This document shows positions 55,192-63,032 of a DNA stretch of 64,000 nucleotides, in pieces. Position numbers and translations under genes: made by a program. Positions within the stretch are counted from its first letter, which is position 1. Each line of letters opens with the position of its first letter. Origin of the DNA: Nocardioides pini (GTDB lineage Bacteria; Actinomycetota; Actinomycetes; Propionibacteriales; Nocardioidaceae); NCBI RefSeq assembly GCF_026712185.1, contig NZ_JAPPUX010000002.1:434001-498000 (forward strand), given 5' to 3'. Below the pieces are notes generated by a model, which worked only from the letters and a program-made list of their open reading frames with translations, searched no databases and was not told the origin of the DNA.

Positions 55192-56106
55192 TCAGATGAG
55201 GCCGGCGGCAGCCAGGCCCGTGCGGAGCGCGGCGACCTCGTGGTCGTCGAGCGCGACGAGCGGTCCGCGCACGCGGCGGTTGTCGAGCACCCCGAGCAGC
55301 TCGAGGGCTGCCTTGGCGGTGGTGGCTCCGTAGTTGGGGACGCCCATCACGGCGTCGAAGGCCGGGAGGAGCGTCGTGTGGATGCGCAGGGCCTCGGCGT
55401 GGTCGCCGCGGACCCAGGCGTCGATCATCGACGCCAGCTGGTCGCCCGCGGCGTGCGCCGCGACCGAGACGAGCCCGACGCCGCCGTAGGCGAGGTAGCC
55501 CAGGGTGGCGACGTCGTCGCCGGAGTAGACGGCGTAGCCCATGTCGACGAGCTGGGCCGTGCGCGGCAGCAGGCCGGAGGCATCCTTGACCGACGTGACG
55601 TGGTCGTAGCCACGCATCGCCTCGTAGGTCTCGAGCTCGATGAGGCTCGCCGTGCGGCCGGGGACGTCGTAGAGCATGACGGGGAGGTCGGTCGCCTCGG
55701 CCACCGAGGCGAAGTGGTGGCGCAGGCCGACCTGGCCGGGCTTGTTGTAGTAGGGACTGACGAGCAGCACGCCGTCGACGCCGATCTTCTCCGCCTGGCG
55801 GGCCAGCTCGACCGAGTGGGCGGTGGCGTTGGTGCCGACTCCCGCGATGACGCTCGCGCGGTCGCCGACCGCGTCCTGCACGGCGCGGAGGATCTCGCCG
55901 TCCTCGGCCACCGAGGTGGTGGGGCTCTCCCCTGTCGTCCCGCTGACGACGACCCCGTCGTTGCCGTGCTCGACGAGGTGCACCGCGATCCGCGCGGTGC
56001 TCTCGAGGTCGACGCTGCCGTCCTCGTGGAACGCGGTGGCCATCGCGGTGAGGAGGCGGCCGAACGGGACGTCGATGCTCGTACTCGCTTCGCTCCGCTC
56101 GCTCAT
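55192..56106 (-). CDS. dapA: 4-hydroxy-tetrahydrodipicolinate synthase
   Basis: A 304-residue aldolase-fold enzyme that condenses pyruvate with aspartate semialdehyde for lysine and diaminopimelate. The substrate motif GTTGES is at 56-61, the catalytic Tyr at 146 in MLYDVPGRTA and the Schiff-base Lys at 174 in VKDASG. The first ten residues (MSERSEASTS) are encoded by a GAGCGGAGCGAAGCGAG-type repeat common in GC-rich genomes and are probably not conserved; no better start exists before the core. It heads the dapA-rnj unit. Confidence 0.96.
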   Translation of the reverse strand: MSERSEASTSIDVPFGRLLTAMATAFHEDGSVDLESTARIAVHLVEHGNDGVVVSGTTGESPTTSVAEDGEILRAVQDAVGDRASVIAGVGTNATAHSVELARQAEKIGVDGVLLVSPYYNKPGQVGLRHHFASVAEATDLPVMLYDVPGRTASLIELETYEAMRGYDHVTSVKDASGLLPRTAQLVDMGYAVYSGDDVATLGYLAYGGVGLVSVAAHAAGDQLASMIDAWVRGDHAEALRIHTTLLPAFDAVMGVPNYGATTAKAALELLGVLDNRRVRGPLVALDDHEVAALRTGLAAAGLI

Positions 56107-56190
56107 GGTCGAAGGTTATCGCCCCTCGTCCCTCGCACCGTCGTCGCCGAGCCGCGGGCCGGTGTCGGAGGGCTGGTCTACGGTCGCCGC

Positions 56191-56529
56191 ATGGCGTACG
56201 ACGAGGAGCTGGCGCAGCGGATCCACGACCTGCTCGAGCGGGAGCCGGGCGTGACGTCGAGGAAGATGTTCGGCGGGCTCGGCTTCATGGTCGACGGCCA
56301 CATGGCGGTCGCGGCGGGCAGCCAGGGCTCGCTGATGGTGCGGGCCGACCCGGCCGACGCCGAGGCGTGGGTCGACGGCGAGAGCGTGAATCCGATGGAG
56401 ATGCGCGGCCGGCCCATGACAGGGTGGCTGCTCGTCGCCCCGGAGGCGCTCGTCGACGACGAGCAGCTCCAGCTCTGGGTCGACCGCGGCGTGGGACACG
56501 CCCGCAGCCTGCCTCCCAAGGAGACGTAG
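56191..56529 (+). CDS. TfoX/Sxy N-terminal domain protein
   Basis: A 112-residue protein with the TfoX N-terminal fold. Hallmarks are REPGVTSRKMFGGLGFMVDG, the FMVDGHMAVAAGSQGSLMVR strand pair, and EMRGRPMTGWLLVAPEALVD. TfoX in Gammaproteobacteria controls competence; short single-domain versions are widespread in actinobacteria with no known function. ATG 56191. Its stop overlaps the next start by one base (TAGTG), indicating coupling to the nucleotidyltransferase gene. Confidence 0.88.
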   Translation: MAYDEELAQRIHDLLEREPGVTSRKMFGGLGFMVDGHMAVAAGSQGSLMVRADPADAEAWVDGESVNPMEMRGRPMTGWLLVAPEALVDDEQLQLWVDRGVGHARSLPPKET

Positions 56530-57323
56530 TGCCCGACCTGGACCTGCCCGACTGGCTCACGAGCGACCAGCGGGCGAGGCTGGTGCGGCTGGCCGAGCGC
56601 AACGTCGCCGACCACGGTGACGACCTCCTCGGGCTCGTGCTGAGCGGGTCCGCGGGTCGAGGGTTCGCCACCGAGCGCTCCGACCTCGACGTGGTCGTCG
56701 TGCTGTCGGACGAGGCCGCGGCAGGGCGGGAGTCGACCCACTCCCCCGACGTCGACGAGGCGGTCGACTCCTGGAGCGAGCTGCTCACGGTCCCGCCGTT
56801 CGGGACCGAGCACTGGTGGTACCGCTGGACCTACGCGTGGGCCCCGGTGCTGCTCGACCGCACGGGCGGAGAGCTCGCCGGTGCCGTCCGCCGCCAGGCC
56901 ACGGTGGGGCCCGACGAGGCCGACGGCATCCTGATCGAGCACGACCGGCTCGACGGGTGGCTCAACTTCGCCTACCGCACGCTCAAGAACGACCGCGACG
57001 GCCGTGGGCTGGAGACGCGGCTCGACGCGGCCGAGTCGGTCCCGTGGCTGCTCGACGTGGTCTTCACGATGGCGGGCCGGGTGCGCCCCTACAACAAGTA
57101 CCTCGCCTGGGAGCTCCGCAACCACCCGCTCGACGGCTGGCCGGCCGACGACCTCCTGGGGCTCGTCCGGCGCACGCTCGAGGGTGATGTCAGCGCGATC
57201 CGCGAGACCTTCGCCCGGGTGCGCGCGGCCTGCTCGTCGTACGACACGTCCCGCGGCCACACCCGCACGACCGACATGGTCGAGGGGTGGGGCGAGGAGC
57301 TCCGGCTGTTCGAGCCCCGCTGA
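56529..57323 (+). CDS. nucleotidyltransferase-fold protein
   Basis: A 264-residue soluble protein. The polymerase-beta-like motif GSAGRGFATERSDLDVVVVL near residues 38-57 gives the G-S and D-x-D metal signature. An all-alpha part follows (RLDGWLNFAYRTLKNDRDG, RPYNKYLAWELRNHPLDGW), resembling proteins of the aminoglycoside adenylyltransferase-like group. Resistance function is not supported. GTG 56529. It is coupled to the TfoX-like gene, and its stop is 2 bases from the convergent NUDIX gene. Confidence 0.75.
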   Translation: MPDLDLPDWLTSDQRARLVRLAERNVADHGDDLLGLVLSGSAGRGFATERSDLDVVVVLSDEAAAGRESTHSPDVDEAVDSWSELLTVPPFGTEHWWYRWTYAWAPVLLDRTGGELAGAVRRQATVGPDEADGILIEHDRLDGWLNFAYRTLKNDRDGRGLETRLDAAESVPWLLDVVFTMAGRVRPYNKYLAWELRNHPLDGWPADDLLGLVRRTLEGDVSAIRETFARVRAACSSYDTSRGHTRTTDMVEGWGEELRLFEPR

Positions 57324-57325
57324 CC

Positions 57326-57736
57326 TCAGGCCCCGCGGGCCGTCGCCCGGATGACGGGCAGCACGTGGTGCTCGAGCATCGGCGCGAGGTCGTCGGGGTG
57401 GTCGTGCAGCGGCGTCCACCGGACCTCCGCGATCTCGGCGGACGCGACCGGGTCGGCGTCGGACTCCACCCAGAACACGGTCGAGTGCAGCGAGTGCCCG
57501 GGCTCGTTGGCGGCCTCGGAGAGGAACTCCCCGAGCAGGGTCGCCGACTCGATCTCGAGGCCGACCTCCTCGTAGGTCTCCCGGAGCGCCGCGTCCCGCG
57601 CCGACTCACCCGGCTCGAGCTTGCCGCCGACCAGCATGAACCGCTCGGTGCCCCGCTTGCGCACGGTCAGCACGTGCCCGTCGCGCACGAGCGCGACGGC
57701 CGCGACGACGATGTGCCTGTCACGGTCGACCTCCAT
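57326..57736 (-). CDS. NUDIX hydrolase
   Basis: A 136-residue NUDIX enzyme that cleaves a nucleoside diphosphate linked to another moiety. The NUDIX box runs from GKLEPGESARDAALRETYEE to VGLEI at about residues 38-62, with all metal-binding glutamates present. The start HIVVAAVALVRDGHVLTVRK is the usual first strand. The substrate is unknown; MutT-like cleaning of oxidised nucleotides is one option. ATG 57736. Confidence 0.92.
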   Translation of the reverse strand: MEVDRDRHIVVAAVALVRDGHVLTVRKRGTERFMLVGGKLEPGESARDAALRETYEEVGLEIESATLLGEFLSEAANEPGHSLHSTVFWVESDADPVASAEIAEVRWTPLHDHPDDLAPMLEHHVLPVIRATARGA

Positions 57737-57759
57737 GGGCCGAGGATCTCAGGTGGCCG

Positions 57760-57945
57760 CGGACAGCACGCAGCCACCCTGACCGGGGCTTACCCGGCGG
57801 GTGGCTGCGTGGTGCTGCTCGCTGGTCCGTCAGCCGCCTCTCGGCGAAGGGCCGCTCGTAGCGGCGAAGGGTGAGGCCCGGGGGCATGAATGCGGAGCCA
57901 GCTGTCCTCCCCAACGGCGACCGGGGCGGGTTCATTCCCGCCGGT
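57760..57945 (+). ncRNA. structured segment resembling an IS200/IS605 right end with omega-RNA scaffold (orphan)
   Basis: Non-coding stretch with several hairpins: CAGCAC and GCAGCCACC (57764-57778) pair with GGTGGCTGC (57800-57808) and GTGCTG (57812-57817), enclosing CCGGG/CCCGG; GCCGCT/AGCGGC (57851-57856/57860-57865) is framed by the direct repeat GGCGAAGGG (57843 and 57863); and GGCGGG/CCCGCC (57925-57930/57937-57942) has loop TTCATT. The line GTGAGGCCCGGGGGCATGAA (57871-57890) recalls the 3' scaffold of TnpB guide RNAs in actinobacteria. No tnpA or tnpB frame is nearby, so this would be a remnant or a non-autonomous derivative. Recognition is from memory. Confidence 0.45.
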
Positions 57946-57951
57946 CCGGGA

Positions 57952-57970
57952 TGACCCGCGTCACGGGTCA
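57952..57970. terminator. hairpin after the GntR-like gene
   Basis: TGACCCG (57952-57958) pairs perfectly with CGGGTCA (57964-57970), loop of 5. It lies 23 bases past the GntR stop on the minus strand and could also end a plus-strand transcript of the structured segment. Confidence 0.5.
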
Positions 57971-57993
57971 AGGGCTGTCACGCTGCGCCCGCG

Positions 57994-58344
57994 TCACGAC
58001 CCCAGCGCGCGGCGGACGGCGTCGAGGACCTCGCTGTCGGACACGCCGAGGGGGCGCACCGAGGCGACGTACGACGACGCGGCCGCGCGCAGCGACCGCT
58101 GGACGCCCGACCCGGCGACGAAGGTGCCGGCCCGGCCGCGGGTCTCGACGACGCCGAGGGCCTCGAGCTCCTTGTAGGCACGGGCCACGGTGCCGGGCGC
58201 GAGACCGAGCTCGTCGGCGAGGGCACGCACGGGCGGCAGCCGGAAGCCGGCGTCGAGGTCGCCGGCGTCGACCTGCGCCCGGATGCCGTCGCGCACCTGC
58301 TCGAAGGGGGGCACGCCCGAGGACGGGTCGACGGCGAGGTTCAC
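57994..58344 (-). CDS. GntR family transcriptional regulator (YtrA-like)
   Basis: A 116-residue regulator: N-terminal winged helix-turn-helix (~10-75) with PPFEQVRDGIRAQVDAGDL, LPPVRALADELGLAPGTVAR and AYKELEALGVVETRGRAGTFV, then a short helical tail of about 35 residues. This small form without a ligand domain is the YtrA subfamily, often controlling ABC transporters; none is adjacent. The GTG start at 58344 overlaps the dfrA stop as GTGA. Confidence 0.9.
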   Translation of the reverse strand: MNLAVDPSSGVPPFEQVRDGIRAQVDAGDLDAGFRLPPVRALADELGLAPGTVARAYKELEALGVVETRGRAGTFVAGSGVQRSLRAAASSYVASVRPLGVSDSEVLDAVRRALGS

Positions 58345-58835
58345 GCGGCCGGGTCCATCCGCTCGAGCCACACCCGCTCGTAGCCGTCGAAGGCCTCACG
58401 CCGGGTCTCGACCCACTCCCCCGCGGGGAACTGCGGGTAGTGCACGTCGCCCTCGGGCTCGAGGTCGACCTCGGTCAGCACCTGGTGCGTGGCGTGCGGC
58501 AGCAGGGCGGCGTACACCTCGCCACCTCCCGCGACCATGAGGTCGCCGGGCTGCGAGCCGGCCAGCTCGAGCGCCTCCTCGACCGTGTGCGCGACGAGCA
58601 CGCCGTCGTGGCTCCAGCCGGCGTGACGGGTCAGGACGATCGTCGTGCGCCCGGGCAGCGGGCGGCCGATCGACTCGAAGGTCGTGCGCCCCATGAGGAG
58701 CGTGTGGCCCCACGTCAGCTCCTTGAACTGGGCCTGCTCGCCCGGGAGGCGCCACGGGATGTCGGGCCCGTTGCCGATCACGCGGTTGCGGGCATGGGCG
58801 GCGACGAGGACGACGCGCTGGTCGGGACGGAGCAC
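58341..58835 (-). CDS. folA: dihydrofolate reductase
   Basis: A 164-residue NADPH-dependent reductase regenerating tetrahydrofolate. Hallmarks are VVLVAAHARNRVIGNGPDIP with WRLPGEQAQFKELT, the MGRTTFESIGRPLPGRTTIV cofactor loop, VAGGGEVYAALLP, and LTEVDLEPEGDVHYPQF. GTG 58835. Coupled downstream to a GntR regulator. Its usual partner thyA is also minus-strand, 244 bases upstream, separated by the small plus-strand zinc-finger gene. Confidence 0.95.
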   Translation of the reverse strand: MLRPDQRVVLVAAHARNRVIGNGPDIPWRLPGEQAQFKELTWGHTLLMGRTTFESIGRPLPGRTTIVLTRHAGWSHDGVLVAHTVEEALELAGSQPGDLMVAGGGEVYAALLPHATHQVLTEVDLEPEGDVHYPQFPAGEWVETRREAFDGYERVWLERMDPAA

Positions 58836-58939
58836 GGGACCGACCCTACTGAGGGACGGTCCATGGGCCCTGTTGTCCTCGCCCGACGCCTGTCACGGTG
58901 GAGGAGAGGAACCGGACCCCGGAGACCCTGGAGGCTCAC

Positions 58940-59074
58940 ATGAGTGCCGACGACAGCACGACCTGCCCCGACTGCCACGCCGTGGTGGCCGACCTCGCCG
59001 CCCACGAGCGGTGGCACACACGCCTGGTGGCCGACGTCGCGAAGGCTGTCAGCCAGGCGATCGAGCGCCGCTAG
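58940..59074 (+). CDS. 44-residue C2H2-like zinc-finger protein
   Basis: ATG 58940 to TAG 59074, with GGAGG 6 bases before the start. The product begins MSADDSTTCPDCHAVVADLA and contains Cys9-x2-Cys12-x9-His22-x3-His26, a spacing close to a C2H2 finger, followed by an amphipathic helix ending EQ-free IERR. It sits between thyA and dfrA on the opposite strand and ends 4 bases from the thyA stop. No family is recognised. A zinc- or nucleic-acid-binding role is inferred only from ligand spacing. Confidence 0.6.
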   Translation: MSADDSTTCPDCHAVVADLAAHERWHTRLVADVAKAVSQAIERR

Positions 59075-59078
59075 CCGG

Positions 59079-59888
59079 CTAGACCGCGATCGGTGCCTTG
59101 ATGCCCGGGTGGGGGTCGTAGCCCTCGACGGTGATGTGCTCGAGGTCGAAGCCGTCGATCTCGGTGACGCCGGGGTCGAGCACCAGGCGCGGCAGCGGGC
59201 GCGGCTCGCGCGCGAGCTGGATCCGAGCCTGCTCGACGTGGTTGAGGTAGAGGTGGGCGTCTCCCATCGTGTGCACGAAGTCGCCCACCTCGAGGCCGGT
59301 CACCTGGGCGACCATGTGCGTCAGCAGCGCGTAGGACGCGATGTTGAACGGGACGCCGAGGAAGGTGTCGGCCGAGCGCTGGTAGAGCTGGCAGGAGAGC
59401 CGGCCAGGTCCGTCGTCCTGGGGAGCGACGTAGAACTGGAACAGCGTGTGGCACGGCGGCAGCGCCATGTCGTCGACGTCGGCGACGTTCCACGCCGAGA
59501 CGATGTGGCGTCGCGAGTCGGGGTTCGTGCGGATCCCCTCGACCAGGCGGCTGATCTGGTCGACGTGCCGGCCGTCGGGGGTGGGCCACGACCGCCACTG
59601 GTAGCCGTAGACCGGGCCGAGGTCGCCGTTGTCGTCGGCCCACTCGTCCCAGATCGTGATGCCGCGGTCCTGCAGCCACTTCACGTTGGTGTCGCCGCGC
59701 AGGAACCACAGCAGCTCGCCGAACACCGAGCGGGTGTGCACCTTCTTGGTGGTCACGAGGGGGAACCCCTCGGAGAGGTCGAAGCGCATCTGGTGGCCGA
59801 AGACGCTCAGCGTCCCGGTGCCGGTGCGGTCGGTCTTCTCCACCCCCTCGTCGAGGATCCGCTGGAGGAGGTCGAGGTAGGCGCGCAC
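59079..59888 (-). CDS. thyA: thymidylate synthase (ThyA)
   Basis: A 269-residue folate-dependent enzyme converting dUMP to dTMP. Family blocks: [60 protein letters not shown], the catalytic Cys in [33 protein letters not shown], and [12 protein letters not shown]. Length matches the classical ThyA. GTG 59888. It works with dihydrofolate reductase, whose gene lies downstream, while the flavin-dependent ThyX is not in the window. A methyltransferase gene is 9 bases upstream. Confidence 0.96.
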   Translation of the reverse strand: MRAYLDLLQRILDEGVEKTDRTGTGTLSVFGHQMRFDLSEGFPLVTTKKVHTRSVFGELLWFLRGDTNVKWLQDRGITIWDEWADDNGDLGPVYGYQWRSWPTPDGRHVDQISRLVEGIRTNPDSRRHIVSAWNVADVDDMALPPCHTLFQFYVAPQDDGPGRLSCQLYQRSADTFLGVPFNIASYALLTHMVAQVTGLEVGDFVHTMGDAHLYLNHVEQARIQLAREPRPLPRLVLDPGVTEIDGFDLEHITVEGYDPHPGIKAPIAV

Positions 59889-59897
59889 GGGACGACT

Positions 59898-60677
59898 CTA
59901 CGACCTCGGGACCCGCGCCTCGGCCACGACGCACTCGACGTCGAAGACCAGGTCGGGGCCGTCGCGCCAGGGCGCGTCCACGGCGTCGTACGCCGCCCGC
60001 AGGCGGGCCCGCACGTCGTCGGGCTGCTCGCGCCACAGGGCGCCGAAGTTGCCGACCGAGGTCAGTCCCGCCCACAGGTCGTCGGGGGCGATGCGCCACT
60101 GCCAGGCCTGCGTGCCCGCGTGGGTGACCGCCAGCCCGGCCTCGCCGAGGATGCCGGCGAGCCCGTGCGGCGAGCGCGCGAAGTCGCGCTCGGCCGGCAG
60201 CCGCGGTGACGGCGGGCGGGTGGCGCCGGCGGCGTCGAGGAGCTCGCTCCACATCACCGCCTGCGGGGGCGGGGTGGCGCCCCAGATGGTCGCGCGCACC
60301 GTGGCGCCGGGCGCGGCCACCCGCCCGAGCTCGCGGGCGCCCGCGCGGGGGTCGTCCACGTGGTTGAGGACGAAGGCCGCGACGACAGCCTCGAAGCCGT
60401 CGTCGGCGAGGGGCAGGTCGGGCAGGCCGCCCACGACCACGTCTGTGCCCAGGGCGCTGGAGGCAAGCGCGGCCATCTCGGGGTCCGGCTCGACACCGAC
60501 GGCGTCGTGGCCGGCCGTGCGGGCCGCCCGCACGAGCTCGCCGGTGCCGCACCCGACGTCGAGCAGGCGCGCGCCCCGCGGCAGGTCCGCCAGCAGGATC
60601 GGGACCGCGCCGGCGCACAGGCCGGCGAAGCTGCGCGCGTAGGCCTGTGCCACGCCTCTCCAGAGTGCCTCAGCCAC
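59898..60677 (-). CDS. class I SAM-dependent methyltransferase
   Basis: A 259-residue Rossmann-fold methyltransferase. The cofactor motif ARLLDVGCGTGELVRAARTA is near residues 36-55, the acidic ligand in VGVEPDPEMAALA, then LPLADDGFEAVVAAFVLNHV and APGATVRATIWGA. The second half (TSVGNFGALWREQPDDVRAR) may bind the acceptor, which cannot be identified. GTG 60677. It is directly upstream of thyA with a 9-base gap, probably one transcript. Confidence 0.88.
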   Translation of the reverse strand: MAEALWRGVAQAYARSFAGLCAGAVPILLADLPRGARLLDVGCGTGELVRAARTAGHDAVGVEPDPEMAALASSALGTDVVVGGLPDLPLADDGFEAVVAAFVLNHVDDPRAGARELGRVAAPGATVRATIWGATPPPQAVMWSELLDAAGATRPPSPRLPAERDFARSPHGLAGILGEAGLAVTHAGTQAWQWRIAPDDLWAGLTSVGNFGALWREQPDDVRARLRAAYDAVDAPWRDGPDLVFDVECVVAEARVPRS

Positions 60678-60714
60678 GGGCGCGACGCTAGCGGCCGGAG
60701 CCGCCGCCCACGCC

Positions 60715-61590
60715 TCAGCGCAGCCGCACCGTGCCGCCGGCGAGGACCGTCACCGGGGCCTCGCAGGTCCACTCGGTCGGGCACACCACGACGGCGCGGC
60801 GCCCGGTCTCCGACTGCCGCAGCCCGTCGTCCGCGCCGGCGCGGCGCGCGGAGTCCACGAGGTGGGCCCATCCCCCGCCCGCGAGGGGCACGCTCTCCAC
60901 CAGCACGTCGTAGGGACCCAGGCCGCGGACCGGCGGCGGCACGGGGGCGGCGTCGAGGGCGTCGGGCGCCTCGTCGACCGGCTCGACCCCGCCCTCCGCG
61001 TCCACCCGCACCACCTCGCCCGAGCGGAGCCGGGCGACCACTGCGCCGCGCGACGCTCGGTCGGCGAGGTCGGCGACGAAGACCTCGACGTCAGGGAGCT
61101 CGACCACCACGTCCTGGAGGTGCAGCTCGTCCTCGGCGTACCACGCGACCGGGACGCGGTTGGCCTCCTCACGCACCGCCGGCGCCTCCGGCTGCGCCGC
61201 CCACCACGCCCACGCCACCCCGAGCAGGGCCACGACGGCGAGCCCGGCGACGGCGCGGCGCGCGGTACGACGTCGACGCGCGGCGCGCACGCGGCCCGCG
61301 CGCTCGAGCCACTCCTCCGGGCCGTCGCGCGGGTCGCGGGGTCGGAGGGCGTGGGGCACCGGCTCGCCCGGGCGCACGGGCAGCCCCGCCGCCTCGCGCA
61401 CCTCCGCCCAGAGCGTCACGTCGACCTGCTCGTCACGCACCCGGCGCTGCCACGACCGGCGTGCGGCCAGCAGGGCCTCGGCGACGGCGAGCCGCGCGCG
61501 GTCGCCCGGGACTCCCTCGTCCTCCAGCCCGCCGACGAGGTCGGGCCAGCGCGCGTCGACGTACGTCGCGAAGTCGGACCCGTCGGTCAT
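60715..61590 (-). CDS. membrane-anchored protein with sigma-factor-like N-terminus
   Basis: A 291-residue protein. Residues ~5-70 (DFATYVDARWPDLVGGLEDE, LAVAEALLAARRSWQRR) look like a degenerate copy of region 2 of SigE-type ECF sigma factors, without convincing DNA-binding residues. An Arg-rich stretch precedes one transmembrane helix at ~115-132 (VAGLAVVALLGVAWAWW). The C-terminal ~155 residues are probably external and beta-rich (DVVVELPDVEVFVADLADRA, GLGPYDVLVESVPL) with two cysteines (VVVCPTEWTCEAP). The layout recalls anti-sigma or sensor proteins, but no family is recognised. Confidence 0.7.
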   Translation of the reverse strand: MTDGSDFATYVDARWPDLVGGLEDEGVPGDRARLAVAEALLAARRSWQRRVRDEQVDVTLWAEVREAAGLPVRPGEPVPHALRPRDPRDGPEEWLERAGRVRAARRRRTARRAVAGLAVVALLGVAWAWWAAQPEAPAVREEANRVPVAWYAEDELHLQDVVVELPDVEVFVADLADRASRGAVVARLRSGEVVRVDAEGGVEPVDEAPDALDAAPVPPPVRGLGPYDVLVESVPLAGGGWAHLVDSARRAGADDGLRQSETGRRAVVVCPTEWTCEAPVTVLAGGTVRLR

Positions 61591-61626
61591 GGCGAGGATT
61601 CGGACCAGCGGCGCGCGCGGATGGGG

Positions 61627-61878
61627 TCAGGCGCTGAGCGACATCGGTCCGTAGACCTGGCGGTCGTGCTCGAACAGCGTCACGGCGGCGACGCCCTGCT
61701 CGGCCAGGTCGGCCCAGATCTCGCCCACCCACGACTCCGCGTCGCCCTGGGTGGCGAAGCGCTGGTCGGAGTGGCCGGCGACCTCGACGGCGTCACCGGA
61801 CGCGTCCTCGAGGCGCCACCACCACGGCCGCTCGGCGGCCGAGGGCTGGCGGAACGTCGGCGGCTGGCCGGGCAGCAT
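61627..61878 (-). CDS. small conserved-looking hypothetical protein downstream of gcvT
   Basis: An 83-residue acidic protein, Trp-rich in its first half (RPWWWRLEDASGDAV), then FATQGDAESWVGEIWADLAE and VTLFEHDRQVYGPMSLSA. No membrane segment or known motif. The ATG at 61878 shares one base with the gcvT stop (TGATG), so it is translated with gcvT. Function unknown. Confidence 0.75.
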   Translation of the reverse strand: MLPGQPPTFRQPSAAERPWWWRLEDASGDAVEVAGHSDQRFATQGDAESWVGEIWADLAEQGVAAVTLFEHDRQVYGPMSLSA

Positions 61879-62987
61879 CAGGACTCCCTCACGGACGGGT
61901 CGACGAAGGGCGGCTTGACGAGCTGGAAGATCTCGCGGCGGCCGCGGATGTCGACGCCGACCTGGGCGTCCTCGGCGACCGTCGTCGGGATCAGGGCGAG
62001 CCCGATGCCCTTCTTCAGCGTCGGGGAGAACGTGCCGGACGTGATGTCGGCCAGCGGCAGGTCCTGCGTCAGGGTGACGCCCATGCCGGGGCGCGGGATG
62101 CCGCGACCGACGGCGACGAGGCCGCGCAGGCGCCGCTTGGGCCCGTCCTCCTTGACCTTCACCACCGCGTCCCGGCCCCAGAAGGTGTTCTTCCTCCACC
62201 CGACCGCCCAGGACAGCCCGGCCTCGACCGGGTTGGTGGCGAGGCTGATGTCCTGGCCGTGGAGGGGGTAGCCCATCTCGGTGCGCAGCGTGTCGCGCGC
62301 GCCGAGGCCGCACGCGGTGATGCCCCACTCCTCGCCGGCGGCCATCAGCTCGTCCCAGAGGCGGCCGGCGACGGAGTTGGCGACGACCAGCTCGTAGCCG
62401 CGCTCACCGGTGTAGCCGGTGCGGCAGACCACCACCCCGACGCCGGTGTCGCCCAGCTCGGCCTCGACGAAGGACATGTAGTCGTGGCCGGTCGGCATCC
62501 CGATCCTCTCGAGCACCTCGTCGGAGCGGGTGCCCTGCACGGCCAGGACCGCGTAGTCCTCGTGGTGGCTGCGGACCTTCACCTCCGGCGGCGCGGCGGC
62601 GGCGAGCCGTGCGACGACCTCGGCGGTGTTGGCGGCGTTGGGGATCAGCAGCACGTGCTCGAGGTCGTGCCAGTAGGCGATGAGGTCGTCGACGATGCCG
62701 CCGGACTCGTCGAGGCAGAGGGTGTACTGGGCCTTGCCGGGCTCGATCTTCGCGAGGTCGTTGGACAGGGTCGCGTTGACGAAGTCGGCAGCCCCCGGAC
62801 CGGAGACCATCGCCTTGCCGAGGTGGCTCACGTCGAAGATGCCGACCGACTCGCGGACCGCCGTGTGCTCCTTCACGACGCCGGTCGGGTACTCCAGCGG
62901 CATCGACCACCCGCCGAACTCGGCGAACTTCGCGCCGAGGGCCTCGTGACGGTCGTGGAGGGGCGACTGCTTGAGCGATCCTGCCAT
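61878..62987 (-). CDS. gcvT: aminomethyltransferase (glycine cleavage T protein)
   Basis: A 369-residue tetrahydrofolate-dependent enzyme that releases ammonia and forms methylene-THF from the aminomethyl group on GcvH. Domains: N-terminal folate-binding fold with SPLHDRHEALGAKFAEFGGW, VSHLGKAMVSGPGAADFVN and LDESGGIVDDLIAYW; middle part with ERGYELVV and CGLGARDTLRTEMGYPLHGQ; C-terminal barrel with LRGLVAVGRGIPRPGM and TSGTFSPTLKKGIGLALIP. ATG 62987. It feeds one-carbon units used by ThyA and is divergent from pepA, 45 bases away, an arrangement seen in other actinobacteria. Confidence 0.96.
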   Translation of the reverse strand: MAGSLKQSPLHDRHEALGAKFAEFGGWSMPLEYPTGVVKEHTAVRESVGIFDVSHLGKAMVSGPGAADFVNATLSNDLAKIEPGKAQYTLCLDESGGIVDDLIAYWHDLEHVLLIPNAANTAEVVARLAAAAPPEVKVRSHHEDYAVLAVQGTRSDEVLERIGMPTGHDYMSFVEAELGDTGVGVVVCRTGYTGERGYELVVANSVAGRLWDELMAAGEEWGITACGLGARDTLRTEMGYPLHGQDISLATNPVEAGLSWAVGWRKNTFWGRDAVVKVKEDGPKRRLRGLVAVGRGIPRPGMGVTLTQDLPLADITSGTFSPTLKKGIGLALIPTTVAEDAQVGVDIRGRREIFQLVKPPFVDPSVRES

Positions 62988-63032
62988 GGCGCGAACCTAC
63001 CGCAGCGGGAAGCGCGCCCGACCTCGCCTAAC

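Noticed and set aside
56529..57323. Aminoglycoside resistance adenylyltransferase
   Set aside because: Only the generic nucleotidyltransferase motif is visible; there is no mobile context and no specific match to known resistance enzymes.
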